Positions 8,588 to 16,708 of a stretch of DNA of 64,000 nt are shown here, piece by piece. Positions within the stretch are counted from its first letter, which is position 1. Each line of letters starts with the position of its first letter. The stretch comes from Streptomyces sp. CB01580 (GTDB lineage: Bacteria; Actinomycetota; Actinomycetes; Streptomycetales; Streptomycetaceae), in the NCBI RefSeq assembly GCF_001905795.1, contig NZ_LIXJ01000010.1, forward strand, positions 1 to 64,000. The letters run 5' to 3'. The notes below the pieces were generated by a model. That model did not search any database. It had not been told where the DNA came from and saw nothing but the letters and a program-made list of their open reading frames with translations. Both the position numbers and the translations under genes were made by a program.

Positions 8588-8902
8588 GTAAGTCACCGCC
8601 CCTGTTGGGTAGTTCGATGCCCCTGCCACACGACACGGGTCGCCTTCTATCTTCGCTGATGAAACTGCTTTCGTACGACGGCTTGACGGCTCTCTTTACC
8701 CGAATCTCGCACGTGTGACCGGTTCGACCATCTGACTGGCGGATCGAATCGGTGTATGAGCGAATACGTATGGTTACTCTGTGTATCACGGAGAGTGACC
8801 TCGGGCAATGATCGGCATCGCGCCACCCCGGCCGGAGCCCGGTGCGGACCTGGTGCGTTCAAGGTGTGGAGCAGGTCCGTTCCTGGTCGGGACGGGATCC
8901 GG
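8588..8902 (-). promoter_or_regulatory. Upstream region of the secretion-like operon
   Basis: About 300 bp without a supported gene. On the minus strand the stretch 8740-8815 is unusually AT-rich for this window and contains the 6-bp palindrome TACGTA. It most likely holds the promoter and regulator sites of the operon ending at 927. I could not fix a -10/-35 pair. Confidence 0.35.
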
Positions 8903-9529
8903 TCAGAGCAGAGGGTGACGGGGGACGGGGCGGCGGGGAGGCGTCGTCCAGGTCGGTGGTGGCTGGAAATCGCACCAGGTGCCGTCGAAGGGAAACGTTC
9001 CGGTCTCGGCGAGTCGAGCGACCGCGCGGCCCTCGTCCCGGATGGCCGACGCCTCGTCGGGGGTCCAGTAGGCCGGGTGCCCGGTCTTCTCGGCGAAGGA
9101 CCGCTCGTCCTTCCACCGCCAGCTGCGGTCCGGGGCCACGTCGATGTCGAGTTCGTGGTCGGCGACGTCGATGTCGTCACCGCGGTGGACCCGGTGCTCC
9201 AGGTTCACGTACCAGCCGCGGAACCTCCGGTGGCGGCCGAAGAGCCAGAGCACCGAGTACCCGGCACCGGCCGGCTGGTGGAAGAGGGCGCTGCCCATCG
9301 GCCACCGGTCGGCGACCAACGGGTATCCCTCGGGCGGGCGTTCGTGCGGCGCGATGTCCCGCAGATGCCTTCCGCGCGGGAGCCTCGTGCGCCACATGGG
9401 TGTGCCGGTCTCCATCCAGACCAGCTGACCGCTGTCGGTGCGCTCGACGAGGCGCACGGGTACCGAGGTGCTCAGGTGGCCGCCGAAGAAGAAGTTCCAG
9501 TGGAGTATCCGGCCCGGGGCGTCGTCCAT
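8903..9529 (-). CDS. DUF402 domain protein
   Basis: A 208-residue protein of the DUF402 family. The central part (WLFGRHRRFRGWYVNLEHRV) and the acidic run DDIDVADHELDIDVAPDRSW (about residues 117-136) are the typical strand and metal-binding signature. DUF402 proteins studied elsewhere are metal-dependent phosphohydrolases acting on nucleotides or nucleotidyl-phosphonates (FomD-type). The substrate here is unknown. ATG 9529 was chosen because the frame upstream is low-complexity and overlaps an old SnoaL remnant. The gene is separate from the secretion cluster. Confidence 0.75.
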   Translation of the reverse strand: MDDAPGRILHWNFFFGGHLSTSVPVRLVERTDSGQLVWMETGTPMWRTRLPRGRHLRDIAPHERPPEGYPLVADRWPMGSALFHQPAGAGYSVLWLFGRHRRFRGWYVNLEHRVHRGDDIDVADHELDIDVAPDRSWRWKDERSFAEKTGHPAYWTPDEASAIRDEGRAVARLAETGTFPFDGTWCDFQPPPTWTTPPRRPVPRHPLL

Positions 9530-9620
9530 GCCGCTGATCGTGCCCACGGCGCGTAGCGCGGACACGTGCCGCGGGTTCGTGGGTTCGTGGGTGAGCCGCT
9601 CGACCGGGCGCGCCCATCGG

Positions 9621-9740
9621 GCCCGGTTCGCCCTGCACCTCACGGTCGAGAACGGTCTCGTCGTCCGGCACCACGTCCACGAGGACAGTCTGGCCGTCGC
9701 CCGCGCCTTCGGAGAGGCCGATGCCGCCGATGTCCCGGAC
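9621..9740 (+). pseudogene. C-terminal fragment of a SnoaL-like (NTF2-fold) protein
   Basis: In the plus frame through 9627 the sequence reads FALHLTVENGLVVRHHVHED followed by SLAVARAFGE. This is the conserved last strand and helix of SnoaL-like proteins. Upstream codons in the same frame are unrelated and there is no start. Downstream the frame runs into DTVDVADAVDD repeats. It looks like a decayed 3' end left between DUF402 and DUF397. Only about 32 residues support the call. Confidence 0.45.
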
Positions 9741-9810
9741 ACCGTCGATGTCGCGGACGCCGTCGATGACCCGGGCGCCGAGGGCTCTTGGCGGACCGGA
9801 CGCGGGCGGC

Positions 9811-10149
9811 TCAGGGCCGGGCGGAGGCGCCGTCGTCGGGGGCGGTCCCGTCGATGTCCTTGCCGATGCCCGTATCGGTGTCGGCGTCCGTGCCGGAGGC
9901 CGTGTCCGTGCCGGAGTCCGTTTCGGAGTCCACGTCGTCGATGAAGTGGTCGAACTCGCCGGCCCGGACGCCCTTGGCGAAGGCATCCCATTTGGCGCGG
10001 GTGGTGGTCACGATGTTGGCGGGGTCGCCGGTCTCACGGAGATGGACGAGTTCGTCCGGGCCGAAGGCGATCTCGATCCAGGGGCCGGTTCCCTCGTCGT
10101 CCTCGGGGGCGGCGCGGATCCAGGTCAGGTCGGCGGGGATGTCGGTCAT
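9811..10149 (-). CDS. DUF397 domain protein
   Basis: 112 residues. The first 70 carry the DUF397 pattern: an N-terminal TWIRA, then WIEIAFGPDELVHLRE, and finally AKWDAFAKGVRAGEFD. The C-terminal 40 residues are an Asp/Thr/Gly-rich tail (DTDTGIGKDIDG) not usual for the family, built on repeated GACACG-like triplets. DUF397 proteins are encoded beside HTH/DUF5753 regulators in Streptomyces (WhiJ/AbaA-type loci) and are thought to modulate their partner. The HTH gene lies 332 bp upstream on the same strand. ATG 10149 is preceded by AAGGAG at good spacing. Confidence 0.8.
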   Translation of the reverse strand: MTDIPADLTWIRAAPEDDEGTGPWIEIAFGPDELVHLRETGDPANIVTTTRAKWDAFAKGVRAGEFDHFIDDVDSETDSGTDTASGTDADTDTGIGKDIDGTAPDDGASARP

Positions 10150-10481
10150 GGACGGGATTCTCCTTGACGATGCGTGTTGACGGCGCGTGTTGACGGTGCC
10201 GCGGGGAAGCCGGCCGGGCGCCGGGGTCGTGCACGGGGCCGTGCCGGAGCGCGCGGATCTCCGCAGGACGGGCCGCGCCGGGAGCGGGAGCGGGGCGGCG
10301 GGGCGGCGAGGACGGGCGCGCGGGATCCGCCCCCGCCCCAGGGCTCCGGCCACGGGCGGACCGACGACGGCCGCGGGCAGTCAGGCCACCGCCGCAGGTG
10401 GTCCGGCGACGACCGCGGGCGAACCGTCCACCGCCGCGGGCGGTTCGGCGACCCCGGGCACGGTTCGGCGGCGGGTTCTCT
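10150..10481. other. Gap between DUF397 and HTH genes
   Basis: A 332-bp GC-rich stretch between two genes normally close together. It holds an imperfect repeat (accgtccaccgccgcgg-type units, 10385-10460) but no coding frame with natural codon use. A promoter for the DUF397 gene could lie near 10160-10220. Confidence 0.3.
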
Positions 10482-11336
10482 TCAGAGGCTCCGGGCGATG
10501 GCGTTCACCAGGTCGCGCGACTCGGCGGCGTCCAGCGCGAGGGACTCCATGCGGTCCAGCACCTGCCGGTACTTGTGCAAGTGGGCCTCCGCGTCCAGAA
10601 GGGCCATGCCGTGCGCCTGGTCCAGCTGCACGGTGTCCAGTTGCGGCACGGATCCGTGTACGTAGTGGACCGGCTGGCCGGTCCCCGGATATCCGCCGGC
10701 CCGGAACGGGATCACCCGGATCGTGACGTGATCGCGCTCGCTCATGGCCAGCAGGTGGGTCAGCTGCTGTCCGGCCACGGCCGCACCGCCGAATCGCATG
10801 TGCAGGGCCGCCTCGTGGACGACCGCCCGGTAGGGCGCGGGGTCCTCGCGGAAGATGACGGCCTGACGCTTGATCCGGAACGACAGGTGATGCTCGATCT
10901 CCGGGGGCGTGAGAGCGGGGACGACCTGGCGGAAGACCTCGCGGGCATGGTCCGTGGTCTGGAGCAGGCCGGGCAGACCGGAGACATGGGCGGTGCGCAG
11001 CGCGGTTCCGTGGTGTTCGAGTTCCGCCAGGTCCAGCAGTTCCGCGGAGAGGATTTCCCGGTACTCCTCCCACCAGCCCCGCTTCCGGTCGCCCGTCATG
11101 GCGGCCAGCGCGTTGACCAGCGCTTCGTCGGGGCAGTGGTAGTGGCAGGACAGCGTGCGCACCCGTTCGGCGCTCACGCCGTAGCGGCCGGCTTCGATGT
11201 TGCTGATGCGTGCCTGGTTGCCGCCGAGCAGGCGCGCGGCCTCGGTCGCGGTGATCCCGGCGCGTTCGCGCAGCTTGCGGAGCTCGGCCCCCAGCCGTCT
11301 GCGGCGGGCCGTCGGCGTGGTGCTGGGCGGCATCAC
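10482..11336 (-). CDS. Xre-type HTH regulator with DUF5753 domain
   Basis: A 284-residue regulator. Residues about 15-70 form an Xre helix-turn-helix (ELRKLRERAGITATEAARLL and QARISNIEAGRYGV). Residues about 90-280 form DUF5753, with EYREILSAELLDLAELEHHG and the conserved YVHGSVPQLDTVQLDQ. These proteins pair with DUF397 partners and RsbW-like ATPases and influence development and antibiotic production in Streptomyces (WhiJ class). The divergent RsbW-like gene starts 194 bp away. Two palindromes in the shared promoter are candidate operators. The ligand sensed by DUF5753 is unknown. Confidence 0.88.
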   Translation of the reverse strand: MMPPSTTPTARRRRLGAELRKLRERAGITATEAARLLGGNQARISNIEAGRYGVSAERVRTLSCHYHCPDEALVNALAAMTGDRKRGWWEEYREILSAELLDLAELEHHGTALRTAHVSGLPGLLQTTDHAREVFRQVVPALTPPEIEHHLSFRIKRQAVIFREDPAPYRAVVHEAALHMRFGGAAVAGQQLTHLLAMSERDHVTIRVIPFRAGGYPGTGQPVHYVHGSVPQLDTVQLDQAHGMALLDAEAHLHKYRQVLDRMESLALDAAESRDLVNAIARSL

Positions 11337-11379
11337 TCACTCCCCGTCTTGGTCACCCACACGAGTGTATCTGTTACGT

Positions 11380-11407
11380 AATCCATGGATTCAATGGAAT
11401 GTATTCC
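11380..11407. promoter_or_regulatory. Two palindromes in a divergent promoter
   Basis: The AT-rich divergent region contains AATCCATGGATT (11380-11391, perfect) and GGAATGTATTCC (11396-11407, perfect arms). They are 4 bp apart. They sit between the HTH regulator and the RsbW-like gene and are natural operator candidates for that regulator. Confidence 0.5.
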
Positions 11408-11529
11408 GCATTGGGCCCTAGTGTGTGACGCAGGCCACCGGTCCGGAAGTACCCCGCTCGACGGAGCGGCCTCGTCACCGGACAACCCGAAGCGCATCTT
11501 CCGACTTCCCTCCGTGAACGGAGACTTCC

Positions 11530-12096
11530 ATGGTCAGTGCCACGGTATCCCCGCCCTGGACGTACACCCTTCAACTCCCGCGAGATCCCCGTGCTCCCGG
11601 TGTGGCCCGCGCGATGCTCCGCACCGCGCTGCGCCTGCACGGCATGCCCGAACTCGTCGAGAATGCCGCACTGCTGGCGAGCGAGCTGGTCACGAACGCG
11701 CACCTGCACTCGTCGGGGCCGTACTCATTGCGTCTGCGCAAAGCCGGGCGAGGCCGGATCCGGCTCGGCGTCCGCGACACCAGCCCGCGTATTCCCGCAC
11801 CGTTCCGATGGAGCGCCGGGACCCCGGCGGAGCTGGCCGAACGGGGACGCGGGCTGTATCTGGTGACGCTCTACGCGGAGAGCTGGGGAGCGGTTCCCCT
11901 GAGCGGCGGAGGGGTCGGAAGCGGTGGGCGGCCCGAACACGCGCCGCGGGCCGCGGAGTTGCCGGACGGAAGCATCCTGTCGGGGCAGGGCGGAAAGCTG
12001 CTCTGGGTGGAGTGCGTGGCCAAGGGGGAGGGTGAGGAAACCGCGGAGGGGGCGGGCGCGGAGGCGCAGCGCGAGACCCGATCGGGGCCGGGGTGA
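11530..12096 (+). CDS. RsbW-like ATP-binding protein (GHKL ATPase)
   Basis: 188 residues with the histidine-kinase-type ATPase boxes: N box ASELVTNAHLHSS (about 49-61), G1 VRDTSPRIP (about 82-90) and G2 AERGRGLYLV (about 104-113). Family members are anti-sigma factor kinases or, in WhiJ/AbaA-type loci, single-domain ATPases of unknown partner. An insertion of about 25 residues (VPLSGGGVGSGGRPEH) lies between G2 and the last strand. ATG 11530 follows ACGGAGACTTCC. Divergent from the HTH regulator, with which it probably works. Confidence 0.82.
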   Translation: MVSATVSPPWTYTLQLPRDPRAPGVARAMLRTALRLHGMPELVENAALLASELVTNAHLHSSGPYSLRLRKAGRGRIRLGVRDTSPRIPAPFRWSAGTPAELAERGRGLYLVTLYAESWGAVPLSGGGVGSGGRPEHAPRAAELPDGSILSGQGGKLLWVECVAKGEGEETAEGAGAEAQRETRSGPG

Positions 12097-12152
12097 GCGG
12101 GCGGGAGGAAACTGCCTGGCGGTGCTGTGGTCCGGCGGGTAGGAAGGGCGCC

Positions 12153-12884
12153 ATGAGCTCTGACGCGTCCGCCGCTGCCCCCGCTCCCGCCCCCGTAACG
12201 CCGACTCCTGAACCGTCGAACCCCGTATCACCGGCCCCCGCAGCGCCGGCCCCCGTACCTCCGGTCACTGGGCAGAGCCCTGTCGAGGAGCGGACCTTCG
12301 TCCGCACCACGCTCGACCTGGGAGACGTACTGCTGCGCCCATGGGACAGGCAGGACATCGAGCGGGACGTCGTGTTGGACGGCTTGGTGGCGGCTGCGGC
12401 CGACCCGTTGATCGCCTTGTGGAGCCCCCTCAAGGCCGGCGACCGCGCAGAGGCCGCGAGTTGGCTGAAGCACCGCTTGGACGCCTGGGAGCGAGGGAGT
12501 GTGGCCTCCTTCGCCGTGGTGGACGCCGCCGACGGCACCCTGCTGGGCAATGTGGCCGTGCGCTGGGTGGACCGTGCGGACGGCCTGGCGATGACCGGGT
12601 ACTGGATGCTGCCGGAGGCGCGCGGTCGCAATGTGGCCACCAGGGCGGCCAGGGCAGTCACCAGGTGGGCCTTCAGAACGGCCGACGCCCGTCGGATCGA
12701 GATCGCCCACGCCACCGGGAACGAGGGGTCCTGCCGCGTCGCCCATCGCAGCGGATATCTGCCGGAAGGCATTCTGCGGGAGTCCTTCCGCTTCGGTGAC
12801 GGCAGATACCACGACGAACACCTGCATGCCCGCCTGGCCACCGACCCGGAGCCGCCGGAACTCGCGGACGGGCCGAGGGACTGA
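12153..12884 (+). CDS. GNAT acetyltransferase, RimJ/RimL type
   Basis: 243 residues. The first 45 are a Pro/Ala/Val-rich disordered tail. The rest is a RimJ-like acetyltransferase domain: LRPWDRQDIERD (about 63-74), ALRWVDRADGLAMTGYW-like central strands, and the acetyl-CoA loop MLPEARGRNVATRAARAV (about 151-168), then ATGNEGSCRVAHRSGY. Such enzymes acetylate N-terminal amines of proteins or small molecules. ATG 12153 follows AGGAAGG at 6 bp. A stand-alone gene. Confidence 0.82.
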   Translation: MSSDASAAAPAPAPVTPTPEPSNPVSPAPAAPAPVPPVTGQSPVEERTFVRTTLDLGDVLLRPWDRQDIERDVVLDGLVAAAADPLIALWSPLKAGDRAEAASWLKHRLDAWERGSVASFAVVDAADGTLLGNVAVRWVDRADGLAMTGYWMLPEARGRNVATRAARAVTRWAFRTADARRIEIAHATGNEGSCRVAHRSGYLPEGILRESFRFGDGRYHDEHLHARLATDPEPPELADGPRD

Positions 12885-13313
12885 GGCGACTCCGCAGCCC
12901 CTGATGTTCCCGACCTTCCCAACCGCTTTCCCAGCGGTCTTCCCCATGGGCCTGATTCCCCTGACGGCCCCGATTCGCTCCGGACGCCCACTTCGGCCAC
13001 TTCGACCCGAACAGGGATGCCTTGTCGGCCGACAGTGCCGCGTCGATCGCTTCCGGGCATGCGGAAAGGACCGAGGCGGAGCGATACCGATGGGGGCGGA
13101 ATGCGGCGATCGTTTCCTCGCCCCGACGGGTGGGCCGTCCTCAATGCCCCGTATCCAGGCGGTCGGTGATGGTACGGGAGAGGCCGATCACCTGGGTTTT
13201 TGAGCCTGGTATTGGGCCCTGGGGCCCATGCCGCGCCCTGTAGTGCTGTGGTCGCATAACGGTACCGGGGGGAACTGTCGCTGCACCCACTCACAAAGCT
13301 GGGGAGACTCGCC
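12885..13313 (+). promoter_or_regulatory. Upstream region of the first DUF1023 gene
   Basis: 429 bp without a supported gene. The right part (13195-13290) is less GC-rich and holds GGGCCCTGGGGCCC and an 11-base TAGTGCTGTGG identical to part of the MITE end at 60424. It probably carries the promoter of the hydrolase gene at 13314. Confidence 0.3.
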
Positions 13314-15734
13314 GTGTCTGGCATACGAGAATTAGCGGTACCGGGCGGCGTCGGTGCCGCCGACGTTCCTCCGGGTAGACAGCCGTTGTCGCGCCCCTTG
13401 CAGGCGGTGCTGATTCTCGTACGGCTTCTCTTCGTCGTCACGGTCATCGGTGTGATCGACGCGCTCGTCGTGGCGTCGGCCGTCGACGCGGTGGACGGGC
13501 GGCTGTTGGGCATGCTCGTGTACGCGGCCCTGCCCGGCGTGATCGGGTTCGTGCTGTCGCTGTACGTGCGGACCGGGGGCGTCTGGATCCGGCGCGGGCT
13601 CCTCGCCGTACACATCTGGCTCGCCCTGGGCGCGTTCGCGACCCTGAAGGACGGCACCGCCGGGCAGGGCCTGGCGCAGGTGGTCCTGCCGGCCGTCGTC
13701 ATCGTCCTGCTCTGTCGGGCCGGTTCGCGCGAGTGGTTCCGGCTGCGGCCCGAACAGCGCGTCCAGTACCGCCCGTTCAGCATCGCGCGGATGCTGAAGT
13801 GGCGTCGTGTCGACGTCGGGCAGACGGCGATGGAGTACCTGGGCATGATCCTCGTGGTCGTGGCCCTCATCGGGGCGCTCGTGGCCACGGGAATCGGCGC
13901 GCAGCTGACCGGGCAGATCCAGAACGCCATCTGCCAGCTGACCGGGGGCGCGTGCGCGCCGCCGGACGGCAATGTGGAGGCGGGCAAGGGCTCGGGGGCG
14001 ACCGGCGGAGGCTCCGGCTCGTCGGGCGGTGCGGGCTCCGGGGGTGCGACCGTGACCGGCGGTACCGGCAGCGGCGGGTCGACCACCTCCGGTGGTGCGG
14101 ACTCGGGCGGTTCGGCCGCGTCCGGCGGATCCGACGCGTCCGGTGGCACGGGCTCGTCGGGCGGCTCCGGCGGCGCGGGCGGGACCCAGGGAGCCGGCGG
14201 GACCCAGGGCTCAGGCGGCACCGAGGGCTCCGGTGGCTCCGGCGAATCGACCGGCGGCAATTCTTCTTCGCCGGTTGACGCGGGTAGACAAGACGGTTCG
14301 TCGGGTTCCTCCGGCTCCTCGGAGGGCGGCTTCCTCGACGGTGTCGTCGGCGACGGCGGCCTGTGGGGCGACGTCACCGGCGTCGTCGACGCGGTCTTCC
14401 ACCCCGGTGACGCGGTCAAGGGCATCGCCGACCAGTACGGCCAGGCGGCACGGGGCGCGGGCAACAAGTGGGACAAGGGCCAGTACATCGCCGCCGCCTG
14501 GGACATGACCAAGGCGTCCGGCGGGGGCGGCGGCGCGGTCGCCGGACTGCCCGGCTCCGGGCCCCGGGTCGAAGCGGCGGTGCAGGGCGCGACGCGCGAC
14601 TACCTCAACGACCGCATCCCGTACAACGCCTCCGCGGCCGATCGCAAGGCGTGGTGGGACGGCCTGTCGCAGCAGCAGCGCGACCAGTACCTCGACCTCT
14701 CCTCGGACAAGATCGGCTACCTGGACGGCATTCCGGCGGCGGACCGGGACAAGGCCAACCGCAAGAACCTGCCCGAGCTGATCTCGAAGCTGGAGGGCAA
14801 GACCGACTCCAAGTCGAAGGAGCAGCTGGCCGGTCTGCGGGAGATCCAGCGCCAGCTGAACGAGGGCAGTCAGCCGCCGATGTACCTGCTCGGCATCAGC
14901 GACGAGGGCAACGGGAGGGCCATCGTCTCGTACGGGAATCCCGACACGTCGAAGCACGTGTCGGCCTACGTGCCGGGCCTGAACACCTCGCTGGACGAGG
15001 ACTTCGCCAAGACGGGCCTCAAGCGCGCCCGTGACACGGCGATCGGCGCCCAGGGCTATGACTCGTCGACCGCGGCGATCGTCTGGCTCGGCTACGACGC
15101 GCCGCAGTCGCCGGACGGGCTGCACAGCCTGGCCGTCGCGGGCACCAGCCGGGCGGAGAAGGGCGGAGCCGCGTACAACGACTTCATGGCGGGCATCTCG
15201 GCCACCAACCAGAACGCGGACCCGCACATCACCGCCATCGGTCACTCCTACGGTTCCCGCACCGTGGGAGCCGCGACACAGCACCCGGGTGGCATCCCGG
15301 GGGTCGACGACATCATCCTGGTCGGCAGTCCCGGGGTCGGCGTGGACCGCGCCGTGGACCTCGGCGTCGGTGCCGGGCACGTCTTCGTCGGTGCCGCCCA
15401 GAACGACCCGGTCACCCACCTTCCGTCCAAGACACAGGTGGTCGTGGGTACGGTGGGGATGATCCTGGGAGGCCCGGCCGGCGCGTACATCGCGGGCGAC
15501 CTGGCCGACAAGGGCAACGACGACCTCTGGTTCGGCAAGGACCCGGCGAGCAAGGCGTTCGGGGCCAAGCGGTTCCCGGTGGCCCCGGGGACGCCGTTCA
15601 TCAGTACCGGTGGTGTGAGCTTCGACGCGCACTCCAACTACTTCGACCCGGTACGGGACGCCATGTCGGCGGACAGCATCGCCCTGATCGTGTCCGGCAA
15701 CTCCGACAGGCTCAAGATGGAGGAACAGCGATGA
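13314..15734 (+). CDS. DUF1023 alpha/beta hydrolase with N-terminal membrane and prepilin-like segment
   Basis: 806 residues in three parts. Residues 30-135 contain about four membrane helices. At 169-195 is GQTAMEYLGMILVVVALIGA, which matches the G|QxxxEYL signature of Flp/class III prepilins followed by its hydrophobic stretch. After a Gly/Ser-rich linker (about 220-320) comes a hydrolase domain with IPYNASAADRKAWWDGLS, nucleophile elbow GHSYGS, VGSPGVGVD and SFDAHSNYFD, the DUF1023 triad pattern. GTG 13314 follows GGGGAG. It overlaps the lipoprotein start by 4 bp. The hydrolase is probably outside the membrane. The substrate is unknown. A paralogue lies at 45477-47318. Confidence 0.8.
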   Translation: MSGIRELAVPGGVGAADVPPGRQPLSRPLQAVLILVRLLFVVTVIGVIDALVVASAVDAVDGRLLGMLVYAALPGVIGFVLSLYVRTGGVWIRRGLLAVHIWLALGAFATLKDGTAGQGLAQVVLPAVVIVLLCRAGSREWFRLRPEQRVQYRPFSIARMLKWRRVDVGQTAMEYLGMILVVVALIGALVATGIGAQLTGQIQNAICQLTGGACAPPDGNVEAGKGSGATGGGSGSSGGAGSGGATVTGGTGSGGSTTSGGADSGGSAASGGSDASGGTGSSGGSGGAGGTQGAGGTQGSGGTEGSGGSGESTGGNSSSPVDAGRQDGSSGSSGSSEGGFLDGVVGDGGLWGDVTGVVDAVFHPGDAVKGIADQYGQAARGAGNKWDKGQYIAAAWDMTKASGGGGGAVAGLPGSGPRVEAAVQGATRDYLNDRIPYNASAADRKAWWDGLSQQQRDQYLDLSSDKIGYLDGIPAADRDKANRKNLPELISKLEGKTDSKSKEQLAGLREIQRQLNEGSQPPMYLLGISDEGNGRAIVSYGNPDTSKHVSAYVPGLNTSLDEDFAKTGLKRARDTAIGAQGYDSSTAAIVWLGYDAPQSPDGLHSLAVAGTSRAEKGGAAYNDFMAGISATNQNADPHITAIGHSYGSRTVGAATQHPGGIPGVDDIILVGSPGVGVDRAVDLGVGAGHVFVGAAQNDPVTHLPSKTQVVVGTVGMILGGPAGAYIAGDLADKGNDDLWFGKDPASKAFGAKRFPVAPGTPFISTGGVSFDAHSNYFDPVRDAMSADSIALIVSGNSDRLKMEEQR

Positions 15735-16381
15735 AGCGAAGGTTCCGGTTCGTCGCGGTGGCACTGGCCGTCGGCTTCGCGCTGACGGGCTGCGGCAACG
15801 AACACGCGCGCTCGGGCGGCGAGAGCCCGGGCAATTCCACCGAGAGCAACATGAGCACCAAGGGCACCGGCGGCGACGGGAACACCCAGGAGACCGACGG
15901 CGTCCGCCGAGCCAAGAGGACCGACATGGACATGCAAGAGGCCGCGGAACGGTCCGACGGCATGCTCGACTCCGTGCTGGAGGCGATCGACCCCGAGGTG
16001 CAGTGGGCGCACGGCCCGACGACCACCGGCACCTGCGACGTGACCCGCAGGCGGACCGTGATGACCATCGTGTCGGCGGAACGCCGCCAGGGCTTCCTGG
16101 ACCAGGTCGAGAACCACTGGCGCGAGAACGGCTACCGCATCAAGGGCAAGAACGACGACAAGGTCTTCCCGGCGGTCTACGCGCAGACCAAGGACGGCTT
16201 CGGGATCAGTGTGAGCGTCCGCGGCAAGGGCCAGGTCTTCTTCGAGGCGGACAGCCCCTGTGTGAAGGAGTCGAAGGTCGCCGAGTCCACGTCCGAGCCG
16301 AACGGACCGGCGTACAAGGGGGTCTACCCGCTGCCGCGACCCAACGTGCGGTCCGAGTACTGGTCGAGCGGCACGGCCTGA
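15731..16381 (+). CDS. Lipoprotein partner of DUF1023 hydrolase
   Basis: 216 residues with a lipobox, FALTGC, ending at Cys 21. A polar linker leads to a domain with TGTCDVTRRRTVMTIV, a helix ending HWRENGYRIKGK, and ADSPCVKESK. Two Cys residues could form a disulfide. The same order (Cys-containing strand, helix ending W-x3-G-[YH], final Cys) is seen in the lipoprotein at 44527-45480 next to the other DUF1023 gene, so the two are probably related. ATG overlaps the upstream stop as ATGA. A hairpin terminator follows at 16449. Not a recognised family. Confidence 0.78.
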   Translation: MKRRFRFVAVALAVGFALTGCGNEHARSGGESPGNSTESNMSTKGTGGDGNTQETDGVRRAKRTDMDMQEAAERSDGMLDSVLEAIDPEVQWAHGPTTTGTCDVTRRRTVMTIVSAERRQGFLDQVENHWRENGYRIKGKNDDKVFPAVYAQTKDGFGISVSVRGKGQVFFEADSPCVKESKVAESTSEPNGPAYKGVYPLPRPNVRSEYWSSGTA

Positions 16382-16708
16382 CGGGAGAACTGGATGGCCT
16401 GAGGGCGCGTCGGCACGGCATGGCTCGTTCCGACGCGCGAGGATTCCGGATCGGCACGCCCTGACTCGCGTTCAGGGCGTGCCGATCGCCGTTCGGCGCA
16501 CGCCCGGTCGGAGTTCGGCGCACGGTGATCCCGGAGCGGCGCGGCGTGCGCCCCGCCGGGGGTCGGTGCGCCCCACCGGGCGGCGGGTGCGCCCCCTGTG
16601 TCACCCGAGGTGCGGGAGGGGCCCGCGAACGACCCCAATGACCCGGTTGATTCGTACACACCCGCGAAAGCGGCTATGAAAACCGCCCCGATGGGGGATG
16701 GTTGAGGC
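16382..16708. other. Gap with terminator and GC-rich repeats
   Basis: 327 bp without a gene. It contains the hairpin at 16449-16487 and then degenerate repeats of GGCGCACG / GTGCGCCCC (16495-16595). The last 80 bp, TTGATT to TATGAA, are the likely promoter zone of the next gene. Confidence 0.4.
16449..16487 (+). terminator. Hairpin after the first DUF1023 operon
   Basis: A perfect 16-bp stem (GATCGGCACGCCCTGA and its complement) with a 7-base loop CTCGCGT. No clear T tail follows, as is common in Streptomyces. Confidence 0.75.

Noticed and set aside
11690..14512. Minus-strand open frame of 940 codons
   Set aside because: Pro/Ser-rich shadow of the plus-strand RsbW-like, GNAT and DUF1023 genes.
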